A stretch of DNA of 64,000 nt, taken from the NCBI GenBank assembly GCA_951802425.1, contig OX637799.1:2294001-2358000 (forward strand), in the 5' to 3' direction. This document shows positions 8,035-17,765 of this stretch, one piece after another. The stretch is from Clavaria fumosa. Its lineage: Eukaryota; Basidiomycota; Agaricomycetes; Agaricales; Clavariaceae. Below the pieces are notes generated by a model. That model saw only the letters and a list, made by a program, of their open reading frames with translations. It was not told the origin of the DNA and ran no database searches. The position numbers and the translations under genes are program-made. The stretch's first letter is position 1; the number at the start of each line of letters is the position of its first letter.

Positions 8035-11000
8035 ATGGCAGACCATGTCGCCCCGCCTGTAGCCCAACCTATGAGGCTTGACCTATCTGTTGCCCCCTTT
8101 GATGGGCAGAAAAGGAACTTCCGTACATTCCTCCGATCCCTTCGCCTCCTGTTTATGGCGAACCCGACTGTCTATGCTGTGGACCTGGTGAAGGTCCTTT
8201 TTGCTCTGAGCAAAATTACTGGAGAAGGATTCGCTGCAGAGTGGGCAAATATGAAGGTGGAAGAGATCCTGGGTAGTGGCAAGGCCGGAACCTGGGCAGA
8301 GTTTGTGGAGGAGATGAAGCGTGCATTCGATGACCCGAATGACCGTGCGACTGCCCTTGCCGATATTGCAGGGCTGAAACAGGGTGCCATGACAGCACCA
8401 GAGTTCTTCGCGAAATTCGAGACGCTGTCCCGACGGGCGAAGTTGAGTGCAGAGAAGGACTCAGGAATCCTAGTCCATTGGCTGGAGTTGAACCTGAGTA
8501 GGAGGTTGGTGGAGAGAATCTATGGTGTCTCCCTGATGCCAGAGACATATGGAGAATGGAAGGTGCTGGCTGAGAGGCTTGATGCCCAGCAAAGGCGACT
8601 GGATGGGATACTCACGGAACGGACACCGCAACCCACTGTGACCCCTGTGCGACCCACCGCAACCCTACCGCGACCTGCCGTGACCATTTCGCGACCTCTT
8701 GTGACCCCTCTGCTGTGTACTCCAGATGTGGCCATGGCCCGAGGATGGGCCCCTGCTGATGAGAGATGTTGTTTCCGATGCCACCAGACTGGCCATGCTG
8801 TCCGTTTCTGCCCCCTGCCTGATACGCGTCTGCAGGTCCCAAGGGCCCAAACCCGGGCAGCACCATGTGCCCCCCAAATGGCGGAGGGATATGAGAAAGA
8901 GATTGCATGGCTCCGAGCCTGCATAGAGCTGTGTGAGAGAGAGAGGAGGACTCCCACTGGGGAGAAGAAGTGTGCCAGCCCCCTTTCCGTCCCTGTGCCT
9001 GCTGCAAGTATACCCCGATATACTATCTTGCAGCGGAGACATACCCGAATTGGGGCTGAGGTGAAGGAGGAAGTGAGACTGGCAGAGCGCCTAACCAGAG
9101 TGCGGCCAGAAGTGCGGAAACATGTGCCACGAGAGCTAGCCATCCAGGTGCACTTGGAGGCTTTCAGCACTGGCAAAGGGACCACAATGAAGGCCCTTGT
9201 CGACTCAGGGTGCACCAACTGCTTCATGGATTTGGAGTGGGCGAAAGGAGTGGGACTGGAGCCATCTCTCCTGCTGAACCCAATCACCATGTATAATGTG
9301 GATGGGACACAGAACAGGGATGGAAAGGTCCGATATGGGATAGAGGTGCTGGTGAGAGTTGGTGACCACCAGGAGCGGATCCACTTTCTGCTGGGAAAGA
9401 CCCAGTCCCACAAGGTCATCCTTGGGCATGACTGGCTCAAGCGGCATAACCCGGATATCGACTGGCAGAAGGCAGAGCTGAGCCTTACCCGCTGCCCCCC
9501 ACAGTGTTCCCCATCCCCTCGAGCCCCTGCACCCCTGAAAACGAGTACCCTCGCATCCACGAGTATTCTGGACACCCGTTTTCCCAACTCTGGCCCTACC
9601 CCCAATTGGCCCAGCCGCTACCCTTTGGTGTTTAGTGAAGCAAAGTGGGATGAACTTCCCCGCTCCCGACCAGACTTCGATATTAAGATCGAGTTCAAAA
9701 AGGACCCTGAGCACCTCTCCTCCAAGCTGTATTCTTTGACACGGCAGGAGATGGTGGAGATGAACCGTTGGGTGGATGAGCAGCTTGCTTCTGGATGAAT
9801 CCGGCCCTCGAAATCCCCGTATGCCAGCCCCTTCTTCTTCAAACATGAGAAGGACAAACTGCAGCCAATCATTGACTACTCGAGGCTGAATGCACACCTG
9901 ATCAAGGACAAGTACCCCCTCCCCCGCATCCGAGACACAGTGGATGTGCTTAAAGGAGCGTCGATCTACTCTAAGATTGATGCAAAGGGAGGTTTCCCAT
10001 CTATGCAGGTCTGGCCCAAGCACCAGCACCGTTGCGCCTTCCTGACACCCCGTGGACTCTTCGAACCAGCTGTCATGTGGTTTGGACTGCAGAATGCCCC
10101 TGCCACCTTCCAACACTTCATGAACCATGTGTTGAGGGAGGAGATTGCAGGAGGACATGTGAGGGCCTATGTGGATGATGTCATTGTGTTTGCAGAGGAC
10201 TTGGCTACACACCGGTACTGGATGGATCGGGTCTTGAGGAAGTTTGGAGAGAATGGGTTGTGTCTCAAACTCAGTAAATGCGAGTTTGAGAAGAGTGAGA
10301 TCATCTTCCTGGGGATGAAGATCTCCCACAACAGACTAGAGCATGATCTGGCCAAGGGTGCGGCAGTCCGAGATTGGCCACGTCCTAAGAATGTGAAGGA
10401 TGTCCAGAGGTTCAATGGGATGCTGAACTACCTCCGCCGGCACATCCCAAATCTTTTTGCCCGGGCAAAGCCACTCTTCCGGCTGACTGGGAATGTTCCA
10501 TGGAAATGGGAGGAGGAGGAGGAAGCAGCCTTCCGAGATCTCCGCCAGGCACTCGTATCAGCCCCGGTCTTGGCTCTGCCTCAGGACAAAGGGAGATGGA
10601 AGGTAGAGACAGATGCAAGCAACCTGGCAACTGGTGGAGTGCTCTCGCAGCAGCAGACGGATGGAACCTGGAGAGTTGTTGACTATATCTCCAAGGCCCT
10701 CACTGCAGCTGAGAAGAACTACGATGTGTACGACAAGGAGTTCTTGGCTGTGATTCGGGCACTTCGCGAGTGGCGAGCATACCTCATTGGAGCAGAGGAG
10801 ACGATCGAGATCTGGATGGACCATGCAAACCTCCAGTACTTCCGGAAGCCCCAGAAGTTGAAGCCGAGGCAGGTTCGTTGGGTTGGAGAGCTCCAGTGCT
10901 TTGACTTTGAGATAAAGTATCGCACTGGCAAGTCGAACACAAAGGCAGATGCACTCTCCCGGAGACCAGACTATGGAGAGATGGTGGAGGAGGAAGCACC

Positions 11001-12483
11001 AGTGCAGGTTTTCCCGGAAACGGAAGTCCGTGTGTCATTCACATCGGAAATGGAGACGCTACTCCAGAAAAATAGCGCGGTACACATACAGAAGCCGGAG
11101 GAGCTTGATGATGAGTGGACACGAGATCGTGCTGGACTCTGGCGAAAGGGGATAGTCACCTGGGTCCCCCTAGGAGCTCGTGAGGCCGTTCTCGAGTTTG
11201 AGCATGACCTCCCCGCTGCTGGACACCCTGGGCCCCGGAAGTTGAGAGCAGCACTAGTGAAGGGTTATTGGTGGCCGGACATGGTAAAAGATGCGGATCG
11301 GTATGCCCAGGGGTGTGAGACATGCCAGCGGACGAAGCCCGACCATACCAAGCGTGCTGCCCCACTGCACCCCCATCTGGTGCCCGATGGTCCCTGGTCG
11401 GTGATCTCATGGGACATAGTCGGTCCCCTCCCCCTCTCCCGTGGACATAATGCCATCCTTGTTATTGTTGACAAATTCACGAAATGGACACTGCTCGAAG
11501 CGATCGGGCTCGACCTCACAGGACTTGGAGCGGCGCGTCTCCTCCGGGATCGAGTGTTTCGTGACCATGGAGTCCCTCACAAGGTTGTGAGTGACCGGGG
11601 GTCCCAGTTCGTGTCCCGCTTCATGAAGGAGTTCTACTCCATGATCCGGGTAAAGGCAAATCCAAGTACTGCCTTTCATCCGCAGACTGATGGACAGACG
11701 GAACGGGCGAACCAGGAGATGGAGATCTATCTCCGGGCTTACATGGACCATCTCCAGGATGACTGGGCTGAATGGTTGTCCACTGCAGAGTTTGCTCTTA
11801 ATAATCGTGAGCACTCAGCAACAGGACAGACACCTTTCTTCCTCGATTATGGACGACACCCATGGAATGGGGGGCTCCGGCCACCTTCTGAGGTGAACCC
11901 GGCGGTGGACGAGTGGATGGCTAAGCTCACGGAGTCCCGAAGAGCAGCCAAGGAGGCAATGGAGAAAGCAGTGGCAGCGATGAAGAAGAGCTACGATAAG
12001 GGGAAACGCCCAAGTCGGGAGTACTCTGAGGGAGATCTGGTCTGGCTGGATACTAGAAACTTGAAGATGGACCGGCCCTGTAAAAAGCTTGACAACAAGA
12101 GAGCAGGCCCCTTTGCAGTTGAGGAGAAGGTGGGACCTGCTGGGTATCGCCTCAAGCTCCCTCGGGCCTGGCGCATCCATCGGGTCTTCAATGAGTTGCT
12201 GTTGACACCATACCACCCCCCTTCCTTCCCTTCCCAGAACCTGCCTCCCCCTCCGCCCCCTACGATTGATGATGACCACCTGGAGTATGATGTGGAGGCA
12301 ATCCTTGATGTTAAGAAGGTGGGGCGTGGAGTGAGATACCTGGTGAAGTGGTTGGGATACCCTGTAGAGGAGAACACTTGGGAGCCACGACGGAACCTCA
12401 CCAATGTGGCACTGCTTCTCCAGGACTTCTTCCTTGCTCACCCTGACAAGGCCAAGCTAGCTGGTCGGGACGCCCAGCCTTAA
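8035..12483 (+). pseudogene. Element A gag-pol polyprotein, one in-frame TGA
   Basis: A single frame of 1,482 codons runs from ATG 8,035 to TAA 12,481-12,483, interrupted by TGA at 9,796-9,798. The domain order is: gag capsid-like region; CCHC knuckle CFRCHQTGHAVRFC (about 8,770-8,812); aspartic protease LVDSGCT (about 9,192); RT with intact YVDD (about 10,171); RNase H (KVETDAS, DYISKALT, YDVYDKEFLAV); integrase zinc finger (AAGHPGPRK, CETCQRTK) and core (DRGSQFVSRF, FHPQTDGQTERANQE); and a chromodomain (YLVKWLGYPVEENTWEP). The TGA falls just before IRPSKSPYASPFFF, at the start of the RT domain and not at a gag-pol junction, so it looks like a mutation (CGA to TGA) rather than programmed readthrough. 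Otherwise the copy looks young. Confidence 0.92.
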
Positions 12484-12494
12484 GAGGGGGGTGA

Positions 12495-12784
12495 TGTTAG
12501 GATCGCTTATGTAAGCCATCCCAAAGTGCAGTTGTGGAGAAACTGGGGAGGGTTGTTGGAAGGTCACATGACCTGTGGCTGGGTCGGATTATGTAATCAT
12601 GTAAGATCACATGACCTGGGCCTGGGCGCATCACGTGATCCGAGGGTCCGAGCGTGGGAACGCCGGCAAGTGCCGAAGCGTTCGCTATAAGTACTTTCGC
12701 TTTTCCTTTTTTGTACTCTTTTCCCCTTATCTTAGTATTGTCGTCATGACCTTACGCTTAAGTTGTGTGAGACCCAGTCTGATA
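12495..12784 (+). repeat. Element A 3' LTR (290 bp)
   Basis: Copy of 7,476-7,765, retaining the CpG form at all three variable sites. Flanked on the right by the GAGGT duplication and then by element B pol. Confidence 0.93.
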
Positions 12785-14930
12785 GAGGTTTTGCGGATTG
12801 ACGCAGGCATAGTCGCTATCCCCCTCTTTGGGATAGATGTCCCAACATCTAGTCAACGCATCGGGTTTCATTCCGAGGCGCCCGGGGTGGAATCGGATCA
12901 CGAAATTGAACTGGGAAAGGAACTCCGACCACCTGGCTTGATGCCAGGTGAGCAAGCGGACTGTGGAGAAGTACTCTAGGTTCTTGTGGTCGGTAACAAT
13001 GTCGACCGGAATTTCAGAACCTTCGAGATAGTGCCTCCAAGCAGTAAATGCCTCAAATATAGTGAGGAGTTCCTTATCGTGTGTGTCATAGTTCAGTTCG
13101 GAGACACCTAGGGTGTGGGAATGAAAAGCAATAGGATGGACTTCACCGTCGGAGGCGACCATAGAAAGTATCGCAGCGACAGCGTAGTCCGAGGCATCCG
13201 TTTCGACTATCAGCGGAGCTCCAGGAATGAAGTGTGAGAGGATTGGAGCCGTGGAGAATGCGGTTTTTAGATAGTCAAACGCGGACTGGCAATTGTCGGA
13301 CCACTGCCACTCAATGTTTTTATGTGTCAAGCAGTTCATCGGAGCGACGATCTCAGAATAGCCATGGACGAAGCGGCGGTAGAAATTGGCGAACCCGAGG
13401 AAGGACTGGACATCCTTGACCTTCCGCGGAGTCGGCCAGTCCTGTATAGTTTTCACTTTAGCCATGTCCATAGAAAGTCCAGACGGAGATAAAACAAATC
13501 CGAGATACTCCACGGTTTCAGCGTGAAATTCACACTTAGCCGGGTTCAGGAAGAGACCGTGCTCCCGGAGCCTTCGGAGTACCTCTCGGACGTGCTCAAC
13601 ATGTTGTTTCAGATCCTCGGAGTAAATGAGGATGTCATTGAGGTAGACGACCATGAACGTGTCGAGAAGGTCAGAGAATATGTCGTTCATAAAGTGCTGG
13701 AATGTGGCAGGCGCATTTGTGAGCCCGAAAGGCATCACACACCATTCAAAGGATCTGTATCGGGTGCGGAATGCAGTCTTCCATTCGTCACCCTCAGCGA
13801 TACGGACCAGGTGATACGCATGTCGGAGGTCGAGTTTTGTATAGATTCGGGCTTTTCCTGGAATGTCGAGAAGATCTTTAGTCAGCGGGAGCGGATAATG
13901 GTCTTTTTTGGTCAATTTATTGAGACCACGGAAATCAATGCATAATCGGAGCGCTCCGTTCTTCTTCCGGACAAAGAGCACAGGTGCTCCATGCGGAGAA
14001 CGGCTCGGACGGATAAATCCGATGCGGAGGTGTTCGTCCAGAAACTCGCGGAGTTCGCTGAGTTTGGACTGCGACAGAGAATAGACTGCACCTGGTGGAG
14101 GGGATTGGCCATCCAGCAGGTTGATTTTTAGATCATACGGTCGATGCAGAGCAAGGGTGTCTGCCTTCTTTTTACTGAAGACATCTGGAAAGTCCCTGTA
14201 CTCCTCCGGAACAGAGAGGAGATCCTGGGGGGTGGTGTCAGGAATGTTGAACGAAGCGGAGGCCGCGCACGCGGACTCGCTCGACAACGTCATGCCAAAG
14301 ACTTGGGACCCGCGAAGTCCACAAGCCGTGGCAAATGCAGCAGCATTCACAAAGGAAACCTTGGGTGTCTCCTGGAGAGATGGAGTAGATGGAAAGGTCA
14401 GAGATGGAGTCAAAGACGGAGACAGAAGCAGAGATGGAGACGGAGTCCGGGCTTGGTTCGGAGTCGCTGCAGATGACATTTGAACCAGAGCGCACAGAGC
14501 AGAGACAGACAGAGGGACAGAGGTGGACAGAGGGACAGAATGGAGGGTGCTGGCTGGTGCACCCTCCAGATCAGATTTCGGAGTTTTTTCCTCATTAGTA
14601 GATGGTCTGGGCTTTATCTGGCCAGTAGTCCAGTCAACCAGCAGGTTGTTTTGGAACAGCCAATTCATTCCCAAGATCACATCACTAGAGGGATCAAGAT
14701 CAGTAATTACAAACAAGACGTTGGTCGGATCCATGGCGGAGAGCTGAATGGATAACCAGACCGCTTCGGTAACCCATACGGAGGTGGTCCCGTTAATAAA
14801 AACGACCTCCTGAGGGGTCACCGGAGTTTTCAGAAGATGGAAGCAGGAAGCAAATTTGGCGTCAATGAAACAAAGTTCAGTGCCAGAGTCTATTATTGCT
14901 TTGAACGGAGAAGAAATAGAAGGAGAGGAG
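12785..14930 (-). pseudogene. Element B pol, 5' part: protease, RT, RNase H
   Basis: On the minus strand the frame opens with an aspartic protease (IIDSGTELCFIDA, near 14,900, upstream of the first ATG-like codon), then VILGMNWL. RT follows (LFVRKKNGALRLCIDFRGLN, PFGLTNAPATFQHFMN) and RNase H (IVETDASDYAVAAILS, YDTHDKELLTIFEAF, VTDHKNLEYFST). The RT active site reads VVYLNDILIYS near 13,640: the first catalytic aspartate of YxDD is Asn, which should abolish polymerisation. The reading frame runs to the insertion point of element A (YACVNPQNL at 12,785) and resumes at 7,475. Pol is in a different frame from gag, so a frameshift was probably used originally. Confidence 0.9.
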
Positions 14931-15033
14931 GCAAGAAGGGAAAGAGAATGATGAAAGGAAAGGGTATCGGGTATAGGTTTAGTACGATCGGAGTCAGAGC
15001 AGCCGGAGAGTCATACTGTGCTCTCTGGGCTGC

Positions 15034-16209
15034 TCAATCTTTTTTTGGCACAGAGTCATCTCCATCGGAGGTGATTCGTGCAGCGCTGGCACTGGCCTGC
15101 GAGGTCCACTTACGACACTCATTGGCTTTGTGGCCTGCTATTCCACAGAATAGGCACAGATTATTATCGAAACGCCGTTGGCGTTCCTCTGGAGTCAGTT
15201 TTCCATCCTGACCCAGATGAGCTTTCTTTGTGTCGCTGAGGCTACCGGAGTTAGCGGAGCCCTCAGCGGCCTTTGGAACGGAGTTTCCGGAAGTCGAACC
15301 GGAGTTCACCGGACGCTTTTCCGATGGTTTCTCGGGCTTGTTATTAGCGCCAGAAGTGTTTGGGGACTTGGAATTATCCAAAGTCTCCTTTTTGATGGTG
15401 TTGTTAGGCATCGGAGCCTTAACGGAGTCCTGAGAGATCTCCTGCTGCCGAGCCCAATAACAACCATCGATCGCACTGGCTTGCTCACGGAGTCCGCGGA
15501 GCGTGTCCGCGCGGTTAATGCGGGCCAGTTCGTCCTTGATGCGGCTGGCAAGTCCTTTGTAGAACTGCCGCTGCAACGCATATTCATCCCAATGGACAAT
15601 GGATGCGAATCTGTTGAACGAAATGGTATATTTTGTCAACTTCTGGTCCTCGCGCATCCGGAGGCATTCGAGTTCGAACTCCGCCTCACAGATCGCGTCG
15701 TAAGGACCAAAGTTCTCTGTAAGTTGAGCAACGAACATCTTATAGTTCGAAAGGACCAGATGGCCTTCGCCATCCAGGATCATCAGTTCGAACCATTCCA
15801 GGGCGAAGCCCCGGAGAAAGGAAAGGACATAGCGTACCTTATGAGAATCGGATTTGAACGCTCTAGGGCAATCAAGGAAGTTCAATTGGCATTGGACCAA
15901 GAAGCTTTTCAACTTCTTAGCGTCCGAGCCATCGAAGGTATCGGGGTCTCGTGGTTTAACCATCTCCGGGCGTTTGTTGGCGTCAATGATCTTCTGAAGG
16001 AGACACGCCGGAGTTAGTTTGTGTTTGGCTCGAGATGTCGGAGGTTCATTTAGCTCGTCGTCGTCGTCAGTGACTGAGGGATCTGACTCTTCGTTGTGGT
16101 CCGAAGGTCCGGACACACTCGGAGTCGGAGTATTGTCGGCCAGTTCTGGAATGTCGACGTCGTCGGCAACAGGAGGTGGAAGTCGAGCACTGGAACGTGT
16201 AGTAGGCAT
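15034..16209 (-). CDS. Element B gag (391 aa)
   Basis: Intact minus-strand frame from ATG 16,209, only 40 nt inside the 5' LTR. The N-terminus is acidic and Ser/Pro-rich. The capsid-like core (about residues 80-220) has the usual retrotransposon-gag pattern (FDGSDAKKLKSFLVQC, YVLSFLRGFALEWF, FNRFASIVHWDEYALQRQFY). A basic/Ser-rich linker is followed by a CCHC knuckle CLFCGIAGHKANEC near the end. Gag remains open although pol is broken. The 40-nt leader has no obvious tRNA-complementary primer site; self-priming, known for Tf1-type elements, is possible but not shown. Confidence 0.88.
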   Translation of the reverse strand: MPTTRSSARLPPPVADDVDIPELADNTPTPSVSGPSDHNEESDPSVTDDDDELNEPPTSRAKHKLTPACLLQKIIDANKRPEMVKPRDPDTFDGSDAKKLKSFLVQCQLNFLDCPRAFKSDSHKVRYVLSFLRGFALEWFELMILDGEGHLVLSNYKMFVAQLTENFGPYDAICEAEFELECLRMREDQKLTKYTISFNRFASIVHWDEYALQRQFYKGLASRIKDELARINRADTLRGLREQASAIDGCYWARQQEISQDSVKAPMPNNTIKKETLDNSKSPNTSGANNKPEKPSEKRPVNSGSTSGNSVPKAAEGSANSGSLSDTKKAHLGQDGKLTPEERQRRFDNNLCLFCGIAGHKANECRKWTSQASASAARITSDGDDSVPKKD

Positions 16210-16249
16210 TGTTAAGTTTGTATATATGAGGTTTGAAGTTCAAATATAC

Positions 16250-16953
16250 TGTCATGGTCCTAACAAGGTTAGCGGCGAAGGGGTTAGCGGAGCGGAGTGG
16301 AGATGTTCTATCAGAGTCCAGTCGGAGTCCGATATCGGTGAAACGGAGAAGTAAACAAGAGGAAGGAGACTTATGGGACTGCGGCCTCAACGTATGTGTT
16401 GTGCCACCACATATATACTTGTCCCTATTTATCAAACAAGAACAATACCTAAGAGAGAATCAGAACGTAAGTCAACTCCAAAGTGATCGGAGTCCGTTGG
16501 AGTGGGTTGGAGTTGGTCGGATGATGTGGAGAATGTCGAGGATGGTGAGGACGAAAGCTCAGAGATGTTTTTGGAATCAAGAGACATTATATTCGAACTG
16601 AGGAGCAGGGAGATACAGGTGGAAACTTATACTGCGAGGACAGAGTATAGGAGTAATGTGAAACAATGTACTTATCAAATTACTAGGAGAGTTTCACCAC
16701 TTGTGCCTGTGCAATTTTCATGGAACAAAGAAACAACAACAAAAAAGCAACTCCCATGGGTCAAGGGTATCCTCTCAATGGTAAACAGAACGAGGGGATG
16801 GAGGGAGAAGGTTCTGGAACGAAGTCTGAATGGTCCGAAGGCTGGTGGAGTGAAGTCCGATGAAGGTGCGGAGCGGAGTGCATGGAGTTACAGCGGAGCG
16901 GATCGGAGTCTGGAGCGGGGGTCGTGCTTATGCAAGCAGATGGGGTCGTAACA
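16250..16953 (-). repeat. Element B 5' LTR (704 bp)
   Basis: Partner of 3,599-4,320. Outer end GTAACA at 16,948-16,953 followed by the GCAAG duplication. Transition differences from the 3' LTR occur in both directions, so both copies have decayed at CpG sites. Confidence 0.92.
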
Positions 16954-16958
16954 GCAAG

Positions 16959-17187
16959 TTCTATTTCTTGATGCTTAACAATGTTGGAGGGTGCAATGGT
17001 GGTTGGACTTAGGAAAAAATTTTGAGTGTCATGACCTGATCAGCAAATGCCACAATGACTAATCCATCACATGATCACCACTCTTGCAGGGCTCAAGGCT
17101 TGAAGGGAGGGTGGTGACAGTAGCAACATCAATGCTGGTGGTCATGAGCAGGATGGGGGCAGGGTATTCCACCCTGCCAGTTCCAGA
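16959..17187. other. Flank of element B
   Basis: Short stretch between element B and the coiled-coil ORF relic. Nothing recognised. Confidence 0.3.
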
Positions 17188-17765
17188 ATGTCTGATGCAA
17201 GCAACACACAGGAAGCAGATGAGGGCCAGGTTGCAGTTGCCAACACCTGGTCCATCAACACCACAAAGGCTGGTTGTGAAACTGTTGTTGTCCACAAGGT
17301 TTACTGTGATCCTGGAGTTGGTGCCACTGTTGAAGAGGTCATGGGAGTTGAAGGAGAAGTTGACTGGTGTGGAGATAGAGCACAACTGAGTGTGGGTTGA
17401 GGTACTAAACCTCAAGGGGAGAGAGGAGTCCCTCAACAGGGAGATAGAAGAGCAAGAGAGGGACTATGCTGCATTGAAGAAGAAGCTTGTGGCCCAGCAG
17501 GCAAAGGTAATTGAAATTGAGGTGAGAGGTGGAGGTGAAGGCAGATGTGGAGAAGGAGCTGGTGACATTGAAAGAGGAGCTAGCAGAGGTGAGGAAGAAG
17601 GTTGCAGGGGTATCAGGCCCCAAGTCAGATTTGGAAAGGGAGCTCATGATGCTCCAGCAAAAGGTCATGGAGCTGATGAGGAAGATACTTTGGGTAGAAA
17701 AGTTGAGGCTGGAAGAGGCATGGAGCAATGAAAAGGGTGAGTTTTCCATGTTATTCAATGCCTGA
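17188..17765 (+). pseudogene. Coiled-coil ORF relic, frameshifted
   Basis: Three overlapping frames look like pieces of one reading frame: MSDASNTQEADEGQVAVA (17,188-17,400); a heptad-like segment with SLNREIEEQERDYAALKKKL (17,390-17,520); and VEKELVTLKEELAEVRKKV with LERELMMLQQKVMELMRKI (17,529-17,765, ending in a stop). Each join needs a frameshift. The pattern is a charged coiled coil with no catalytic motif. I do not recognise the family. Its position among LTR fragments suggests a transposon-borne or transposon-captured gene. A similar coiled-coil ORF with introns lies at 20,040-21,248. Confidence 0.4.

Larger units (their letters stand above)
7476..12784 (+). mobile_element. Element A: Ty3/gypsy chromovirus inserted in element B
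   Basis: A 5,309-bp retrotransposon with 290-bp LTRs at 7,476-7,765 and 12,495-12,784. The LTRs differ at only three sites that I can see, all CpG in the 3' copy and TpG or CpA in the 5' copy. A perfect 5-bp duplication GAGGT lies at 7,471-7,475 and 12,785-12,789. The 3' LTR is preceded by TTAAGAGGGGGGTGA, a stop codon and polypurine tract. The internal region has one reading frame from gag through chromodomain with a single TGA. The high LTR similarity and the insertion inside B show that A arrived later. LTRs run TGTTAGGA...TCTGATA, so they end TA rather than the usual CA. Confidence 0.95.
3599..16953 (-). mobile_element. Element B: Ty3/gypsy chromovirus, nested host of element A
   Basis: A complete but decayed LTR retrotransposon on the minus strand. 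LTRs lie at 16,250-16,953 (5') and 3,599-4,320 (3'), with canonical termini (TGTTACGACC and GTGACA on the coding strand) and a perfect 5-bp target duplication GCAAG at 3,594-3,598 and 16,954-16,958. The order on the minus strand is gag (16,209-15,034), protease, RT, RNase H, integrase, chromodomain (ending 5,902), then a region with an antisense ORF, a polypurine tract (AAGAGGGGGATAC) and the 3' LTR. Element A is inserted inside pol at 7,476-12,784. Without it, B is about 8 kb. Pol carries three CGA-type TGA stops and a YLND in place of the RT YxDD box, so this copy cannot move by itself. Confidence 0.93.

Noticed and set aside
8520..9605. 361-codon minus frame inside element A
   Set aside because: It is antisense to the gag/protease coding frame, has no motif, and the opposite strand has clear CCHC and DSG motifs.
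9796..9798. Programmed stop-codon readthrough in element A
   Set aside because: The TGA lies inside the RT domain rather than between gag and pol, so a nonsense mutation is the simpler reading.
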